A program made the position numbers and the translations under genes. Of a stretch of 64,000 bases of DNA, positions 1 to 10,569 are shown in pieces (position 1 is the first letter of the stretch; every line of letters starts with the position of its first letter). The stretch spans positions 323,570-387,569 of the forward strand of contig JAGFNQ010001122.1 of assembly GCA_024364735.1 (NCBI GenBank), read 5' to 3'. The notes under the pieces were generated by a model. That model did not search any database. It had not been told where the DNA came from and saw only the letters and a program-made list of their open reading frames with translations. The stretch is from Boesenbergia rotunda (taxonomy: Eukaryota; Streptophyta; Magnoliopsida; Zingiberales; Zingiberaceae).

Positions 1-341
1 CCTATCATATCTTTTTAAATCACTAGACCAGTATTCCTGATCCGCCTTCCAAAATTTAAAAAATATATTTTCAATAATTAATTCTTTATAAAGTAAATTT
101 TTCTAAATGTATAATTCAAGACAGAAAGAAACCGTGCATTCGATAAAAAAATTTCCAACTTTGGTTTCCAGATAAAAAAAATTGCATTGGAAATAATTTA
201 GGAAGAAAGATGACAAATTAAAGGATATTAAAAGATTATCAATAATAGAGAAAGAAAATTGTTTATTCGCCTTTTTTGGAACTAAAGAAATTCTTTCGAA
301 CGAGTAAATACGATTGCATCAAAAGAGAACTACTCATTTAC

Positions 342-786
342 CTAATAAAAGGCCTCAGAAGTAGAAAGAGCATCAAAGAGATGACAAAGTCGTCAAATCT
401 CAAATGGTACGAACAATAATATCACATCATCGGCCAACCAATGAATGAAAATAAGAAAGAAAAAGAAGAAAAAACATAGATTCAGAACACTCGTTAGCTT
501 TAAGAACGAACTAAAAGAGTAAGTTCAAAAGCAAGAGAGAAAAAAAATCACAAGAAACTAAAAGGTTACCGCCTTTCTGTTGCTACCGAAGAATCAAAAA
601 GATCTTTGAAACCAGTAACGTAAGAAGAAAAATGCTCGTTACCCAATCCGATCCAAAATCGATGAAAACTAAAAGGACTCAGCAGTATAAAAAAGAGCAT
701 CAGAGGAGTCGCCAAATCTCAGATGGTACGGAGAATAATATCGCATCACCAGCCTATCAAAAACGAAAGGCAAATAAGAAAGAAAC
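342..786. repeat. Diverged direct duplication of about 120 bp
   Basis: Two related blocks lie at about 342-462 and 667-786. Both run through CTAAAAGG/CTAATAAAAGG, AGAGCATCA, GTCGYCAAATCTCA, ATGGTACG, AATAATATC and end in AAATAAGAAAGAAA-like sequence. They differ by scattered substitutions and short indels, so the duplication is not recent. No reading frame is shared and no gene is recognised in bases 1-839, which are A-rich and look intergenic. Confidence 0.6.
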
Positions 787-839
787 ATGAATTGATCAGA
801 GTCCTCTGCCCGCCTGTTTTTTACTCTGTCCCCGTGTCT

Positions 840-1082
840 AAAAACCGTCGTTCATCGCCGGTGGCATGCCCGGTTGCCGCCCGAACACCGCCAGCAGGCT
901 TCAGATGTCCGCCCCGACCAAATTATACCCTCGGAGAAGGTGAAGCCGTCGGGAATCGACGTGAATTGCGATCTCGACGGAGATTTCTTTCACCTTCCGC
1001 TAGGGTATAGTTTCATCGGCCAAAGTCGCCAACTGTGTTCGGGCGGCAATCTGGGACGCCGGCGATGATGATTTTGGAACAT
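840..1082. repeat. GC-rich foldback (hairpin) repeat
   Basis: The left arm (about 840-955) and right arm (about 968-1082) are inverted copies. GTTGCCGCCCGAACAC near 872-890 pairs with GTGTTCGGGCGGCAAT near 1035-1052. CAAATTATACCCT pairs with AGGGTATAGTTTC, and the CATCGCCGG outer arms also pair. The open frames that cross it follow from the symmetry and GC richness and are not treated as genes. It shares the internal motif CAAACTATACC and layout with the larger foldback at 14213-14573, so the two look like one family of hairpin MITEs. Right of it a TATAAAG (about 1182) and a telobox AAACCCTAA (1201-1209) occur, but no gene follows directly. Confidence 0.6.
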
Positions 1083-1479
1083 GAGGAAGGGATAAAAAAA
1101 AGGAATACCCCACTTTTAGATGAAGGATGGTGAGGATCGGGAAGGAGAGCGGCGGGGTGAGGGTGGAAGCTGTGTTAACATTATAAAGGGGGAGCATCCC
1201 AAACCCTAAACTTTTGTGAACTACCATAATGACCGAATTGTCCTTCGTCAAATGCAAATACGAATTCAGTTATTTTTCATGCGATTAACGAGGTTTATTC
1301 GGAATAAAGATTTTTTTCAAAAAAATCTTAAATAATTTCATAATTTAATGTACATCGTAAATATTTAATACAAATAAAAAGACCAACCTTTCTGATTAAA
1401 AAAATACATTTAACATAATCAAATAATCCGTTTAAATTAAATTTTCGAAATAATAAATATTAATAATTGATATTTTTGG

Positions 1480-1484
<5 letters not shown>

Positions 1485-1532
<48 letters not shown>
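1485..1532. repeat. (TA)n microsatellite
   Basis: About 24 uninterrupted TA dinucleotides. From 1533 to about 2010 no gene is visible. The stretch 1655-1960 has GC content unlike its flanks and may be an eroded transposon, but no termini could be identified. Confidence 0.95.
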
Positions 1533-1535
<3 letters not shown>

Positions 1536-2019
1536 GTTTGATAGTCTTTGTAAGAATGACATGTTGAAACGAATTGTCTATCCCTTATATACGAGTGTAT
1601 AAGAATTATTTATGACTCAAGATGATTTAAATTGATTATTTTAAATTATCTGTCTTATTGAGTAGGTTGTTCGTCAACGTCATCTACTCCGTTGATCGTC
1701 AACTTCATCCGTGGCGGTCCAAGTTTGAGTGAGAGAGAAAATTTGTTAGGCCCTAGATTCACCGAGTTATTGAGTCAGCTGAGATGTCGAGTTGATTGTG
1801 ATAGCAAGTGAAGAGTCAGTAAAGTCAAGTCCTCCGGACGAATGTCGAACAAATTTAGAGCATGAGTCCGAGTGGATTGTGTGATGGGCATCACTCGAGG
1901 CCAAGTTACGACATCGGGTTTTACAGCGAGACAGTCTCCTTAAAATAGATTTATCCCCTCCAACGATACTAAAAATAGTAATGATATGCTGAGTGAAAAA
2001 ATCAGAGTGAATGTCTTAG

Positions 2020-3029
2020 GGAATGACGTGGCTGCCACTGTCACGATCCAAGTCAGATGCTGCAGTCGGCAAACCTAAAAGCATTCACTATCCCGCCTCA
2101 GCCAAATCATTTCCCTCCCGCACGAAACTCTTCCTCTCCACCTCTTGTCCACTGGCGAAGAAAGCTTCTCCGTCTCTTCTCCATCGGCGCTCCTCTTCTC
2201 CACCTCTTCTCCACCAGCGATCTAGGGTTTAAGCTCCTCTTCTCCGCCTCTTCTCCAGCTGCGATTTTAGGGCCTCTCCTCGCCGACTGCCGCCGCTCCA
2301 TCAAAGTCCAGCGACGAGCCCGCGCCGCTCCTCCAACTCCCCAGCTCCTCCGGCGATTTAAGGGTTTGCTCTTCCGTTCTCGCACCTCTCCGTCTCGCTG
2401 CTCCCGCGCCTCCATCAAGGTTCGATTTTGTTTGTTTTTTTTTTGTTACTCGACGGGTTTAAAGTGGCTTCCTTTGCCAAGGTTGGGTGGGATATTATAT
2501 CTTCTTCATGGTTTTATGGCATCAAGTTGTCTGATCTGTGTAAAGTGGCGCCATTTTCATTGAATTTTTTCTGTGGACAGTTTAGATAGCGAAATGAGTA
2601 ATCTGTGGACAGTTGTCTGGTTTTGATCGCACTTTTCCTCTTGTTCTCGCTGCTTCGTTTGCTCAATCCATGGCAGATGGATTTAGTGTTGCCATTTTTT
2701 CACTTATTTTGCTCAATCCATTTAGTGTTGGCTTCGTTTGATTTGTTTAGTTAACTAACAAATCTCAATCCATGTGGCATAATAACTGATTAAATATAAA
2801 ATATAGATTGAACAAAAATCTAACGATATCTATAAAACAATCCCAAGGTATATATAAACTTTTAATTAAAACTGATGTAGGTCAGTGTCATTATCTCATT
2901 AATTAGAATCTAGTCTTTAATATCACTTTTTAAGTCTAATGGCTGAAGTTAAATTTTTCTATACAACACTCATACTATTTTTCTGATGTCATTATCTCAT
3001 GATTGTGACTGTAGGATTTTGAAACTATT
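2020..3029 (+). other. Probable 5' leader exon and first intron of the FAR1-like gene
   Basis: A CT-rich leader (about 2100-2419) contains CTAGGGTTT-type plant 5' UTR sequence and ends at a plausible donor AAG|GTTCG at 2419/2420. A plausible acceptor ACTGTAG|G lies at 3014/3015, 15 bases before the ATG at 3030. The arrangement, a UTR intron directly before the start codon, is common in plant genes. The exon start is not determined. The frames that run through the leader have no recognisable protein similarity. Confidence 0.45.
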
Positions 3030-3555
3030 ATGGATGATGAAACAAGCAATTCTCATTTGCCACTGAATGAAATGGAGATTAATTCCCAAGTGTTAGGAGA
3101 GTCATCAAGCTCAAATGCGGCTGATACTCTACAATTTGGGATGAAGTTTTCATGTGAAGAAGAAGTTCGGGAATTTTACAAATCGTATGCACAATCAATT
3201 GGCTTTGACATTTGTAAATTGGGTCAAAAAAGGGAGATGATGGCAAGCAGAAGCATTTCTCATTTGGTTGCTCAAAAAACGGTATGACTGTTCCTAGGGT
3301 GAAAAATGTCTTTTATCCTAGACCTTCAAGCAAAACAAATTGCAAAGCTAAGATTAATATTATCGTTCAGAATGATGGATTATGCTTTGTTAATGGTGTC
3401 TTTCTTGATCATAATCATGCATTAAGTCCAAAGAAGTCAAGACATTTTAGATGCAATCAAGTTTTAGATTCCCTAACAAAGAGGAAACTAGATTTGAATG
3501 ATCAAGCAGGAATAACTTTGAGTAAGAGTTTTCATTCACTTGTTGTTGAAGCTGA
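3030..3555 (+). pseudogene. FAR1/FHY3-like gene, 5' part (FAR1 DNA-binding domain), broken
   Basis: This is the N-terminal half of a FAR1-RELATED SEQUENCE type protein, a transcription factor class derived from Mutator-like transposases. It starts at ATG 3030. The FAR1 (WRKY-GCM1-like) zinc-binding domain follows: GMKFSCEEEVREFYKSYA, then after a frame break FGCSKNG, TNCKAKIN and DHNHALS, giving the expected Cys, Cys, His-x-His ligands. A frameshift (one extra or two missing bases) lies near 3236-3243, inside the domain. The reading continues into SFHSLVVEA and is then cut at 3555 by the CACTA element; the same codon resumes at 8051. What is seen is family-typical sequence with breaks. It is inferred to be non-functional as DNA-binding protein. 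Confidence 0.85.
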
Positions 3556-3790
3556 CACTAGTAAAAAAATACTTATTAACCACGGGCGTTCACCGTTGTC
3601 GTAGGCGAAAATCACTGTTGTTAAAGGTCATGTTGTTAAAAGGGGTGGTCTACATCAACAGTTACAAATCGTTGTCGTTTATAGTCAATAACAACAGTGT
3701 AGCAATAGGTTTTCACTGTTGTCTTTTAATATGATCGACAACAGGTTAACAATAGTATTAAACCGTTGTTTGTGTGTGATTTAAACAAAT
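3556..3790. repeat. CACTA left terminus and subterminal repeats
   Basis: Several copies of CACCGTTGTC, CACTGTTGT, ATCGTTGTCG, CAACAGT and AACCGTTGTT occur in both orientations behind the CACTA end. In the family such subterminal motifs bind the transposase. This end is more decayed than the right end. Confidence 0.8.
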
Positions 3791-4455
3791 AAAAAAATCG
3801 TTTCTTTTGGTTGAGGTAGCCAACAATTTACAATAAATACCATTTAAAAATTAAATTATTTTAATAATTAAACAATATTGAGCAAACACACTTCAAACTA
3901 TCATACATCAAAATATCATCAAATATCATACATCATATTGTGCAAATATCATATATCAAGATATCCCCAGTATTAGTCCAAACTGAGATAACATCATATA
4001 CATCAAGAACCAGAAACTAAGATAAACAAATAGATGAAGACAACCGCACCCCAGTAACTTCATCCAAGTGCAGTCAACCAGATGAAGACAACCGCGTCCC
4101 TTAGCTTTGCACCATAAGTTGATTCCTTCCATTGGATATGAATTGTCACAACAAATAGAAATATAAAATGAGCATTCACAACTAAAAATAGTAGACCAAA
4201 AGATTCTAGAAGATAATTATGATACAACTATATTATAGTATGACAGATATGCAATATTGTCATCTGAAATTGGTCTGAAACCAAAGTTACCCATGACTTA
4301 GTCTAACAAATGGATATGATAAACAGATAGAAGATGACTTTCAGTTTGAGCAATAAAAAAAATTAAAATATGCATTTCAATTATGTTGGAAGGTTGATGA
4401 TTCCCAACAGCAAGTACAATTAAAGTTTTGACAATTGTTGGACGAGAGACTGTAC

Positions 4456-4570
4456 TTCCTTGTAGTAAAGAAAAATAGAGATACAGCTCAAGGTGCAATC
4501 TCAATCAATAGGGATTCCTTGTAGTAAAGAAAAATAGAGATATGACTCAAGGTGCAATCTCAATCAATAA
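4456..4570. repeat. Tandem duplication, two copies of about 59 bp
   Basis: TTCCTTGTAGTAAAG begins copies at 4456 and 4515. The copies differ at only a few positions, so the duplication is younger than the host element's termini. No function is visible. Confidence 0.85.
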
Positions 4571-4996
4571 ATACAATAATTAACCAGAAAATTGTAAAAT
4601 TGTCAAATGTTAAACCAATATTAATAATAATGCATGTAAGATGTCTGCTTCCCCACCATATAGCCTATCCCACCTAGGGAATAAGGCTTCGTGGTTGTTG
4701 TAAGATGTCCGCTTCCCTATGAAGAAAACACCAACATACACATATAACAGTGAACTAGTATATTTGTGATAAAATACTTGCGACTTGTAATATCTTCCTA
4801 AACTAACAATAATATCATTGTAGCAAACAAAATACTGATTGCCTAATTCAAGAAAGTACAATCTCAATGAACAATCATGAAAATTAGCCAACAAATGCAA
4901 GGTAATTAGATGCTAAAACTAATGAACTTCAGAATGACCAAAATTAAATTTTGCCCTGATGACTTGCTAGTCATAGTCCTGGAATTAATGCAATCA

Positions 4997-5240
4997 GCCC
5001 CCGGGGCTATGGTGCAGTGGTAAGGTCACTAATTGTTAACCCAGGCATCCGCGGTTCGATCCCCAGCTACGGCGCATTTTACAGGAATTTTTCCTCCAAA
5101 TGGGGCGCGAACCCTGGGACGCTGGGCATCTAGACTGGCCACCGCGAGCGCTTCCCGATTTACTCTGGTGACCGGTGGGAAACTTCCGTGGGGCCGGGCC
5201 GGTCACCCCAGGTTCAATTTGTCTGCTGCCTGGTTCATCA
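4997..5240 (+). mobile_element. tRNA-derived SINE with 17-bp target-site duplication
   Basis: The 244-bp body begins GCCCCCGGGGCTATGG. It carries a pol III A box (TGGTGCAGTGG, about 5010-5020) and a B box (GGTTCGATCCC, about 5051-5061) at tRNA-like spacing. A GC-rich non-tRNA body follows. It is flanked by an exact 17-bp duplication, TGGAATTAATGCAATCA, at 4980-4996 and 5241-5257, proving insertion here. The 3' end (GGTTCATCA) has no poly(A) tail. It lies within the CACTA element, so it inserted after that element's ancestor formed or was carried in it. Confidence 0.88.
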
Positions 5241-5322
5241 TGGAATTAATGCAATCAAATTAAAGTTAGTGTTTGTACTCTGCAGAAGAGGGTGTAAGTA
5301 GTCATAACCTTTAAATGCAAAC

Positions 5323-5522
5323 CTGTATAATGAGATCGCCATCTTCAGAATTACCACAGCAGAAGGCAAAAAAGGCAACCAACAAAACGCTAGTTAGCAT
5401 ATACATCTATCCTGTATTAGAAAATAGTTTAACTTTTTGAGAAGGCAACATATGTATACTGCATCATTAAGGACAGATTCACCAAAGACCAAAGCATATA
5501 GGTTGACATCAGTACCAAGCTC
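5323..5522 (-). pseudogene. Captured NHX (NHX5/6-type Na+/H+ antiporter) exon fragment
   Basis: On the minus strand, exon 5522-5460 (63 nt, phase 0 at both ends) encodes ELGTDVNLYALVFGES-VLNDA, a signature of the membrane core of endosomal NHX exchangers. It has an acceptor GCACAG and a donor GTATAC. A second mini-exon, 5342-5323, encodes MAISLYR, the next residues of the same family, again with acceptor (TCTGAAG) and donor (GTTTGC). No other NHX exons are found. It is a transduplicated fragment inside the CACTA element on the same strand as the ARF fragment. By itself it cannot make an antiporter. Confidence 0.82.
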
Positions 5523-5924
5523 CTGTGCAGCAAAAAGAAAGGTCAAATAACTAACAAATAGAAAAGATTTACACATGACACTGCATTTTAAAGATCGATA
5601 TCTTTTTCTTTAGATATTTATGGATAATGGCTAAAAGGAACAATTCATTTTGAACATGTCTTTCTTTCTTCTCATTGATGACTTTTTACTAGGATTTCTG
5701 GTTTTGTCAATGAATCAAATATTCATGAAGAAAGCTCAATATCCAAATTCATTTATGCTCATTCAATAGTATATATTTAATCTTGAAAATATTTTTTAAA
5801 ATCAACAAAATAAGAAAACAAACTTGAAAATCTATAAGCTCAACTTGTTAACATTCAGAAACAAAACTCAGAAGTTCATGAACAATTTTATTTACACACT
5901 TGTAGAAGGCTTATTTACAATCCT

Positions 5925-6095
5925 TATAGCCTATTTAGGACAACCCGGTACACAAAGCTTCCACTGTATAGGGTCCCGGGGAAGGCTCGGTCAACATTGG
6001 GTCTATTGTACAGTGAGGCTATTTTTGCAACTCGAGCATGTCACATGATGACAATAATTTTACTATTGTGCCATTGTATCTGGTGCATCACCCCA
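5925..6095 (-). mobile_element. Degraded tRNA-derived SINE (plant SINE with CCCCGGGACCC body)
   Basis: Read on the minus strand the block runs through ATGGCACAATAGTAAA (A-box region), CATGTGACATG, GCTCGAGTTGC (decayed B box), ACAATAGACCC, TTCCCCGGGACCC and GCTTTGTGTACCGGG, the order typical of a widespread plant SINE family. The ends are eroded and I found no target duplication. A short stretch near 4660-4710 may be another SINE scrap. Confidence 0.6.
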
Positions 6096-6621
6096 CAAAT
6101 CCAATATACTTCCCCCTTTAAAGGAGAAATTGGGGTAAGCCTCTATAAGTCCGAGGATAAAAGCTCCAAGGGTGACACCTTAACCAATTTGCAAGCTATC
6201 ATAGCTTGACACTAAATCGGATTTCACTAAAAAAAAACTCGATTGAGCCTCTTCCTAAGAATTAAAATGAAACCTAGGAAAAAAGATAAATTACCAAGAG
6301 TGTCAAATGTTGATGTGTTCAACCTTAGTTAAGCTCTTGGATTCCTTTAGGAACTTATTATAGATGAGTATAAGAATAGTAGATGTTACAATAAAATTCA
6401 TAAGGGACAGAAAGCCCTACAAGAGCTTATTATGTTCTAGTCAAATGACTTGCTTCCGTCAAATGACTTGCTCCGTTCTCGACAGTGTTCTCGTCTTGCT
6501 GATGTAAAGTTCATAAAATACATATAATAACAATATACCCAACTTTATCTTCATAGGCTTCAACAAAAACACATAGCGAACGATCCATGAACAGGCAAAT
6601 GTGCGTGTTTTGAAAATCTAC

Positions 6622-7364
6622 CTTATCAGGAAGCAATGCCACCTGAGCATATACCTCGTCAGTATCTGGTTCAGCCTATCGAGATAAACCACAATTCTGA
6701 GATTAATCAAAAGAAAAGAAACAAGTTCTTAGCTCTGTCGCTGAAACAAAAGAGACGGAATTTCACAAGATCACCTTCAGTTGAACATTCATCATGCGAC
6801 AAAGGATCTTCCATGGCAGGTTGTAAAGCGGCATCTGTCGGTCAGAAACCTGATTTGTGGACGCTTCCACCTAAAGCGCGGCCATAGACGAGCAAATAAT
6901 AAGCACAAGAACCTCGACGACAATGAGAGTAATCCTAAAGGACTAAAAGAAGAAATCCTAGGAATCGGAAATCTATAAGACATTTTAGCAAAATTATGGA
7001 ATCCCTTGGATATTTCGCTTGACACCTGCTCAATGTGCCCCTGAGGGAAGTAAAAGACTTTCTCCCCAACTCTAGGAATCGTCACAAAAGGACCTGCGCA
7101 AGCAAGCCATAACTTGGTGTACAAAGCGTCCTCCGATTCTGTTACAGAATCAAAACCAGAAGAAATTTCATCGAAAACTGACTCAGATCGGCGATGAAAC
7201 ATACCTTTAACGCTGAGAGAGTCATTGGCAAAGCCCAAACTTTCATTCACATCAGCAAAGCCGCCGGTCGTTGCTCTGCCCTCATGCGGCTCGCTACACG
7301 CAGACGCGAAGCTATGCACTTGTCCTCCACAGCTACCCTTAACTGACACCTCCGACGACGCCAT
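6622..7364 (-). pseudogene. Captured ARF (auxin response factor) exons 1-3
   Basis: On the minus strand a 5' fragment of an ARF gene is preserved with working-looking splice sites. Exon 1, 7364-7026 (ATG start, 339 nt), contains ALYTKLWLACAGPFVTIPR and GEKVFYFPQGHIEQ with donor CAG|GTGTCA. Exon 2, 6870-6775 (96 nt), contains VEASTNQVSDRQMPLYNLP and KILCRMMNVQLK. Exon 3, 6675-6622 (54 nt), contains AEPDTDEVYAQVALLPDK. All three are in phase 0 and open, giving 163 codons. The B3 DNA-binding domain, which comes next in ARFs, is absent. It is transduplicated host sequence inside the CACTA element, apparently taken with its own leader. It could act as a decoy transcript or sRNA source, but that is inference. 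Confidence 0.85.
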
Positions 7365-7794
7365 CAGTACCTCGGAAAACGCCGCAGCTCCATGACTTCC
7401 CTACCCACCGCCGATCCAATCAAAATAACCCATCATAAACCCTAAACCGAATCCATTACCCAATTCTCAGAGCATCAGTTCCCCCGATCACTTCACAACC
7501 TCCGACGCCCTCCCTCTCTCACACACACACACTGAAAAGCCGAAGAAAAAGAAAGGAATAGGCTTGGCTGCGATTTAGGGCTCGCAAGGGAGAAGAAGAG
7601 GTCGGCGCTTGGCTGCGATCCAGGGCACGCGAGGGAGAAGAAAGTCGGCGCTTGGCTGCGATCTAGGGCACGCGAGAGAGAAGAAGAGTTGGGTTGGCGG
7701 ATTAGGGCTCGCGACACACGAGAGAGAAGAAAGAAGATTTATAAAAGGCGGTCATTTTTTGTTTTCACGCTCGTTCGCTGTTGTATATTACCAC
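7365..7794 (-). promoter_or_regulatory. Captured ARF 5' flank with three ~50-bp tandem repeats
   Basis: Sequence directly upstream of the captured ARF ATG is rich in CT on the minus strand, as in a plant 5' UTR. It contains TAGGGTTT-type motifs near 7435-7445 and a CA/GT microsatellite near 7520-7531. From about 7560 to 7735 a unit CTTGGCTGCGATYTAGGGC plus CGAGGGAGAAGAAG is repeated about three times with changes. This block may be the captured leader and promoter. No TATA box is convincing. Confidence 0.5.
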
Positions 7795-8047
7795 TTAAGC
7801 AACACCAATAGACATCGGTTTTTTAAAATCAGTTGTCGTAACCAACCAAATAGACATCGGTTTTTAAAAAACCGTTGTCGTTGCTATACATAAGACAACG
7901 GTTTTTTAACAACCGTTGTCTTTTTCCGCAAAAAACTTTTCAACATCAACGGTTTTTGAAAAAACCGTTGTTAAATAAAAAAAGACAACGGTTTTTTTAA
8001 AAACCGTTGTCTATTGGGTGTTGTTGAATCCAAAATTTCTTATAGTG
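7795..8047. repeat. CACTA right terminus and subterminal repeats
   Basis: At least six near-identical AACCGTTGTC motifs occur in alternating orientation, several forming perfect inverted pairs around short T-rich loops (for example near 7886-7920 and 7984-8012). The terminal repeat ends at 8047. This end is better preserved than the left end. Confidence 0.85.
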
Positions 8048-8050
8048 TGA

Positions 8051-10031
8051 TGGTTATGAAAATTTATCTTTTGATGAGAGAAAGTGTAGAAATTATATTG
8101 GTGAAGCCCGTAGATTAAGACTTGGCCACGGTGATGCAAAAGCCTTAAATAATTATTTCTGTCGTATGCAAAGTAGAAACTCTAATTTCTTTTACATGAT
8201 TGACGTGGATAAGATTTTCGCATACGAAATATCTTTTGGGCTGATGAAAGAAGTAGGGCTGCTTATGATTATTTTTCTAATGTAGTTACATTTGATACTA
8301 CATATCTTACGAATAGTTATGATATGTCATTTGCTCCGTTTGTTGGAGTAAATCATCATGGTGAGTCTGTGTTGTTTGGTTGTGGTTTGATTTCTAAGAA
8401 AGATACCGAAACTTTCATTTAGTTATTTAAATCTTGGTTGACTTGCATGAGGGGACGCGCTCCACAAGGGATTATCACCGACCAATGCAAAGCCATGGAA
8501 AATGCAATTGTTGAGGTATTTCCGAACACTAATCATCGATTATGTCTTTGGCATATAATGAAAAAAATTCCAAGCAAGTTTGGTAGTCATGCCAACTATA
8601 AAATGATAAAGAAAGAGCTAAAGAAAGTTGTTTATAATTCTTTGACAATTGAAGATTGTGATAACAATTGGCAAAAATTTGTTGAAGCTTTTAGTTTGAA
8701 GACAAATGATTGGCTGATTTCTTTGTATGAAAATCGTCATAAGTGGATGCCTGTATATGTCAATGATAAATTTTGGGCAGGTATGTCGACAAGTCAAAGA
8801 AGTGAGAGTATGAATGCTTTTTTTGATGATTATGTTCATTCCAAAACAACTTTGAAACAGTTTCTCGAACAATATGACCATGCTTTGAAAAGCAAGATTG
8901 AAAAGGAACAACATTCTGATTTTGCTTCTTTTAATTCCATGATTCCAGTAATTAGTGGGAGTCCACTTGAAAGGCAATTTCAAAAGGTCTATACAAACAA
9001 GATTTTCAAGCTGTTTTAGGATGAAATGAGAGGTTTGATGTTTTGCAATACTTCATTTGTGAGGGAAGAAGGGAATATATTATTTTTTGAAGTCGTTGAA
9101 ACGGTATATAGGAAGGAGGGAGGAACTTCAAAAGATGTTTCTTATTGGGTACAATACAGTGAGTTAGAGCTTCATCTGAAGTGTTTGTGTCACCTATTTG
9201 AGTTTCATGGCATTTTGTGTAGACATTTGATTTTTGTTCTTGTCAAAAGAAATGTGAATAATGTTTCTGGAAAATATATTTTAGACCGGTGGCGCAAAGA
9301 CATTAAATGTGATTATCAAGGAATCACTAATATTTATGATGATTGTTGTTCTCATGAAGAAGAAAGAAGAAGATATAATATCCTACATCCTTTGTTACAT
9401 GAAGTACAGAAGCTTGGGTCAAAAAATGATCAGAGGTTACTACTTTTAACTGATATCTTGAAAGATGCAAAAGAAAGGCTTATGAATATTGATGTCAGTG
9501 ATTCCTTGGATGGTGCTCAAGCTAGCAACATTGTTCATGTCAATTCACGGATTGAGAGCCAAAAATTTCACTCTCCATTGAAAGTAAGGTCTCAGGGACG
9601 TCCACCAAAGAAAAGAAAGCAATCCATAATTGAGCAATTTGTAAAAAAAGGGAAGGCAAAGTATCGGAAAAAGGTTTGGTTTTATACCTCAAGTAATAGT
9701 TTATATTTGTGGAAATATGCTACTTTGGTTTATGTTATGCTATGGTTTATAAAATCTGATTTAGGATTTGTTATTGGCAAATGATGAATGTATTTTCTTT
9801 GTCTATAGTGTTCTACAATTGTAGAAAGGCAAGAAGAGTTATCAAATATGAATCCTAAAAATACAATGGATGATCAAAATAGTCAAAATGTAAGTTTGTT
9901 GATTTTAGTATAAATGTAAGTTTGTTGATTTTTTATTGGAATTAGGATTGCTAATTTCTGTCCTTACCCCTTCTTTGTTGTAGGTTATATTAGAAACTGC
10001 AATTGATTCAACATTTTCACAATGCCCATGA
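8051..10031 (+). pseudogene. FAR1/FHY3-like gene, 3' part (MULE transposase-like and SWIM domains), broken
   Basis: Continues the gene cut at 3555. It encodes the MULE-type catalytic-like core (RNYIGEARRLRLGHGDA; VTFDTTYL with the first Asp; IITDQ with the second; SESMNAFF with the Glu) and a SWIM zinc finger (CLCHLFEFHGILCRH, about 9180-9227). A basic tail, RPPKKRKQ, follows. A donor near 9675 and later acceptors near 9825 and 9983 suggest two short last exons ending at TGA 10029-10031. Breaks: a frameshift near 8220-8232, TAG at 8420-8422 (in place of Trp) and TAG at 9017-9019 (in place of Gln). With the 5' frameshift and the CACTA insertion it is a dead gene. Family knowledge: FAR1/FHY3 act in phytochrome A signalling. 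Confidence 0.85.
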
Positions 10032-10569
10032 AGACATATATGTATGTCTGTAAGTCAAACTAACTTAATTGATGCATATTAGTTTCATTTTTGCTAAGTC
10101 AAACTAACTGCTATTGTTCTCTTGATGCTTATTGATTTTGCAAGGCTCAAATCAGTAGTCAAACTAACTACTCAAGGTGGAGGAATTTGCTGTGGCCAAG
10201 GCAGAAGATGAGTGTGATAGGCAATTTGTTGCGTCTTCCAACTGCGTTTATTTACACCTTCTTGAATTTGTAATGCCTCAATTGGTAGTTTGTCTGATCA
10301 AGCTTTGTCAGTGTCCTATTCATGCTTTAAGAATGTTGAAACTACGTTTATCTTTGTCAGTGTCTTCCAACTGCATTTATCAAGCTTTGTCAATGTCTTC
10401 CAACTACGTTTATTATGTGATAATATTAGTATTAATACCATTTGATAATTAAAAACATGGGAAATTCTTTGTCACTGTCTTCCAACTAGTATTAATTAAA
10501 AACATTTGATAATATTAGTATTAATAGCAGTTATCATCCTGTGAAGGTAACTACTGCTCTAGAAATAAA
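10032..10569. repeat. Gene 3' flank with loose repeats of a TCTTCCAACTRCG-containing unit
   Basis: Downstream of the FAR1-like stop the motif GTCTTCCAACTGCGTTTAT recurs three to four times (about 10228-10480), mixed with CAAGCTTTGTCA. The open frame at 10177-10452 is only a translation of these repeats. No gene is recognised. Confidence 0.5.

Larger units (their letters stand above)
3556..8047. mobile_element. Non-autonomous CACTA (CMC) transposon with captured gene fragments
   Basis: The element begins CACTAGTAAAAAAATAC at 3556 and ends in the inverted CACTATAAGAAATTT (ending 8047). It is flanked by the 3-bp duplication TGA (3553-3555 and 8048-8050), which is the size expected for CACTA elements. 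Removing it with one TGA restores the FAR1 codon order across the junction. Both ends carry subterminal repeats built on AACCGTTGTC. At 4492 bp it holds no transposase frame, so it must have moved with help in trans. Its interior holds captured exons of an NHX antiporter and of an ARF on the minus strand, one well-bounded SINE and one degraded SINE. From 3800 to 4450 I see only AT-rich sequence. Confidence 0.9.

Noticed and set aside
5004..5080. tRNA gene
   Set aside because: A and B boxes belong to a SINE with a target duplication; no complete cloverleaf.
3556..8047. Autonomous CACTA element
   Set aside because: No transposase reading frame or motif on either strand.
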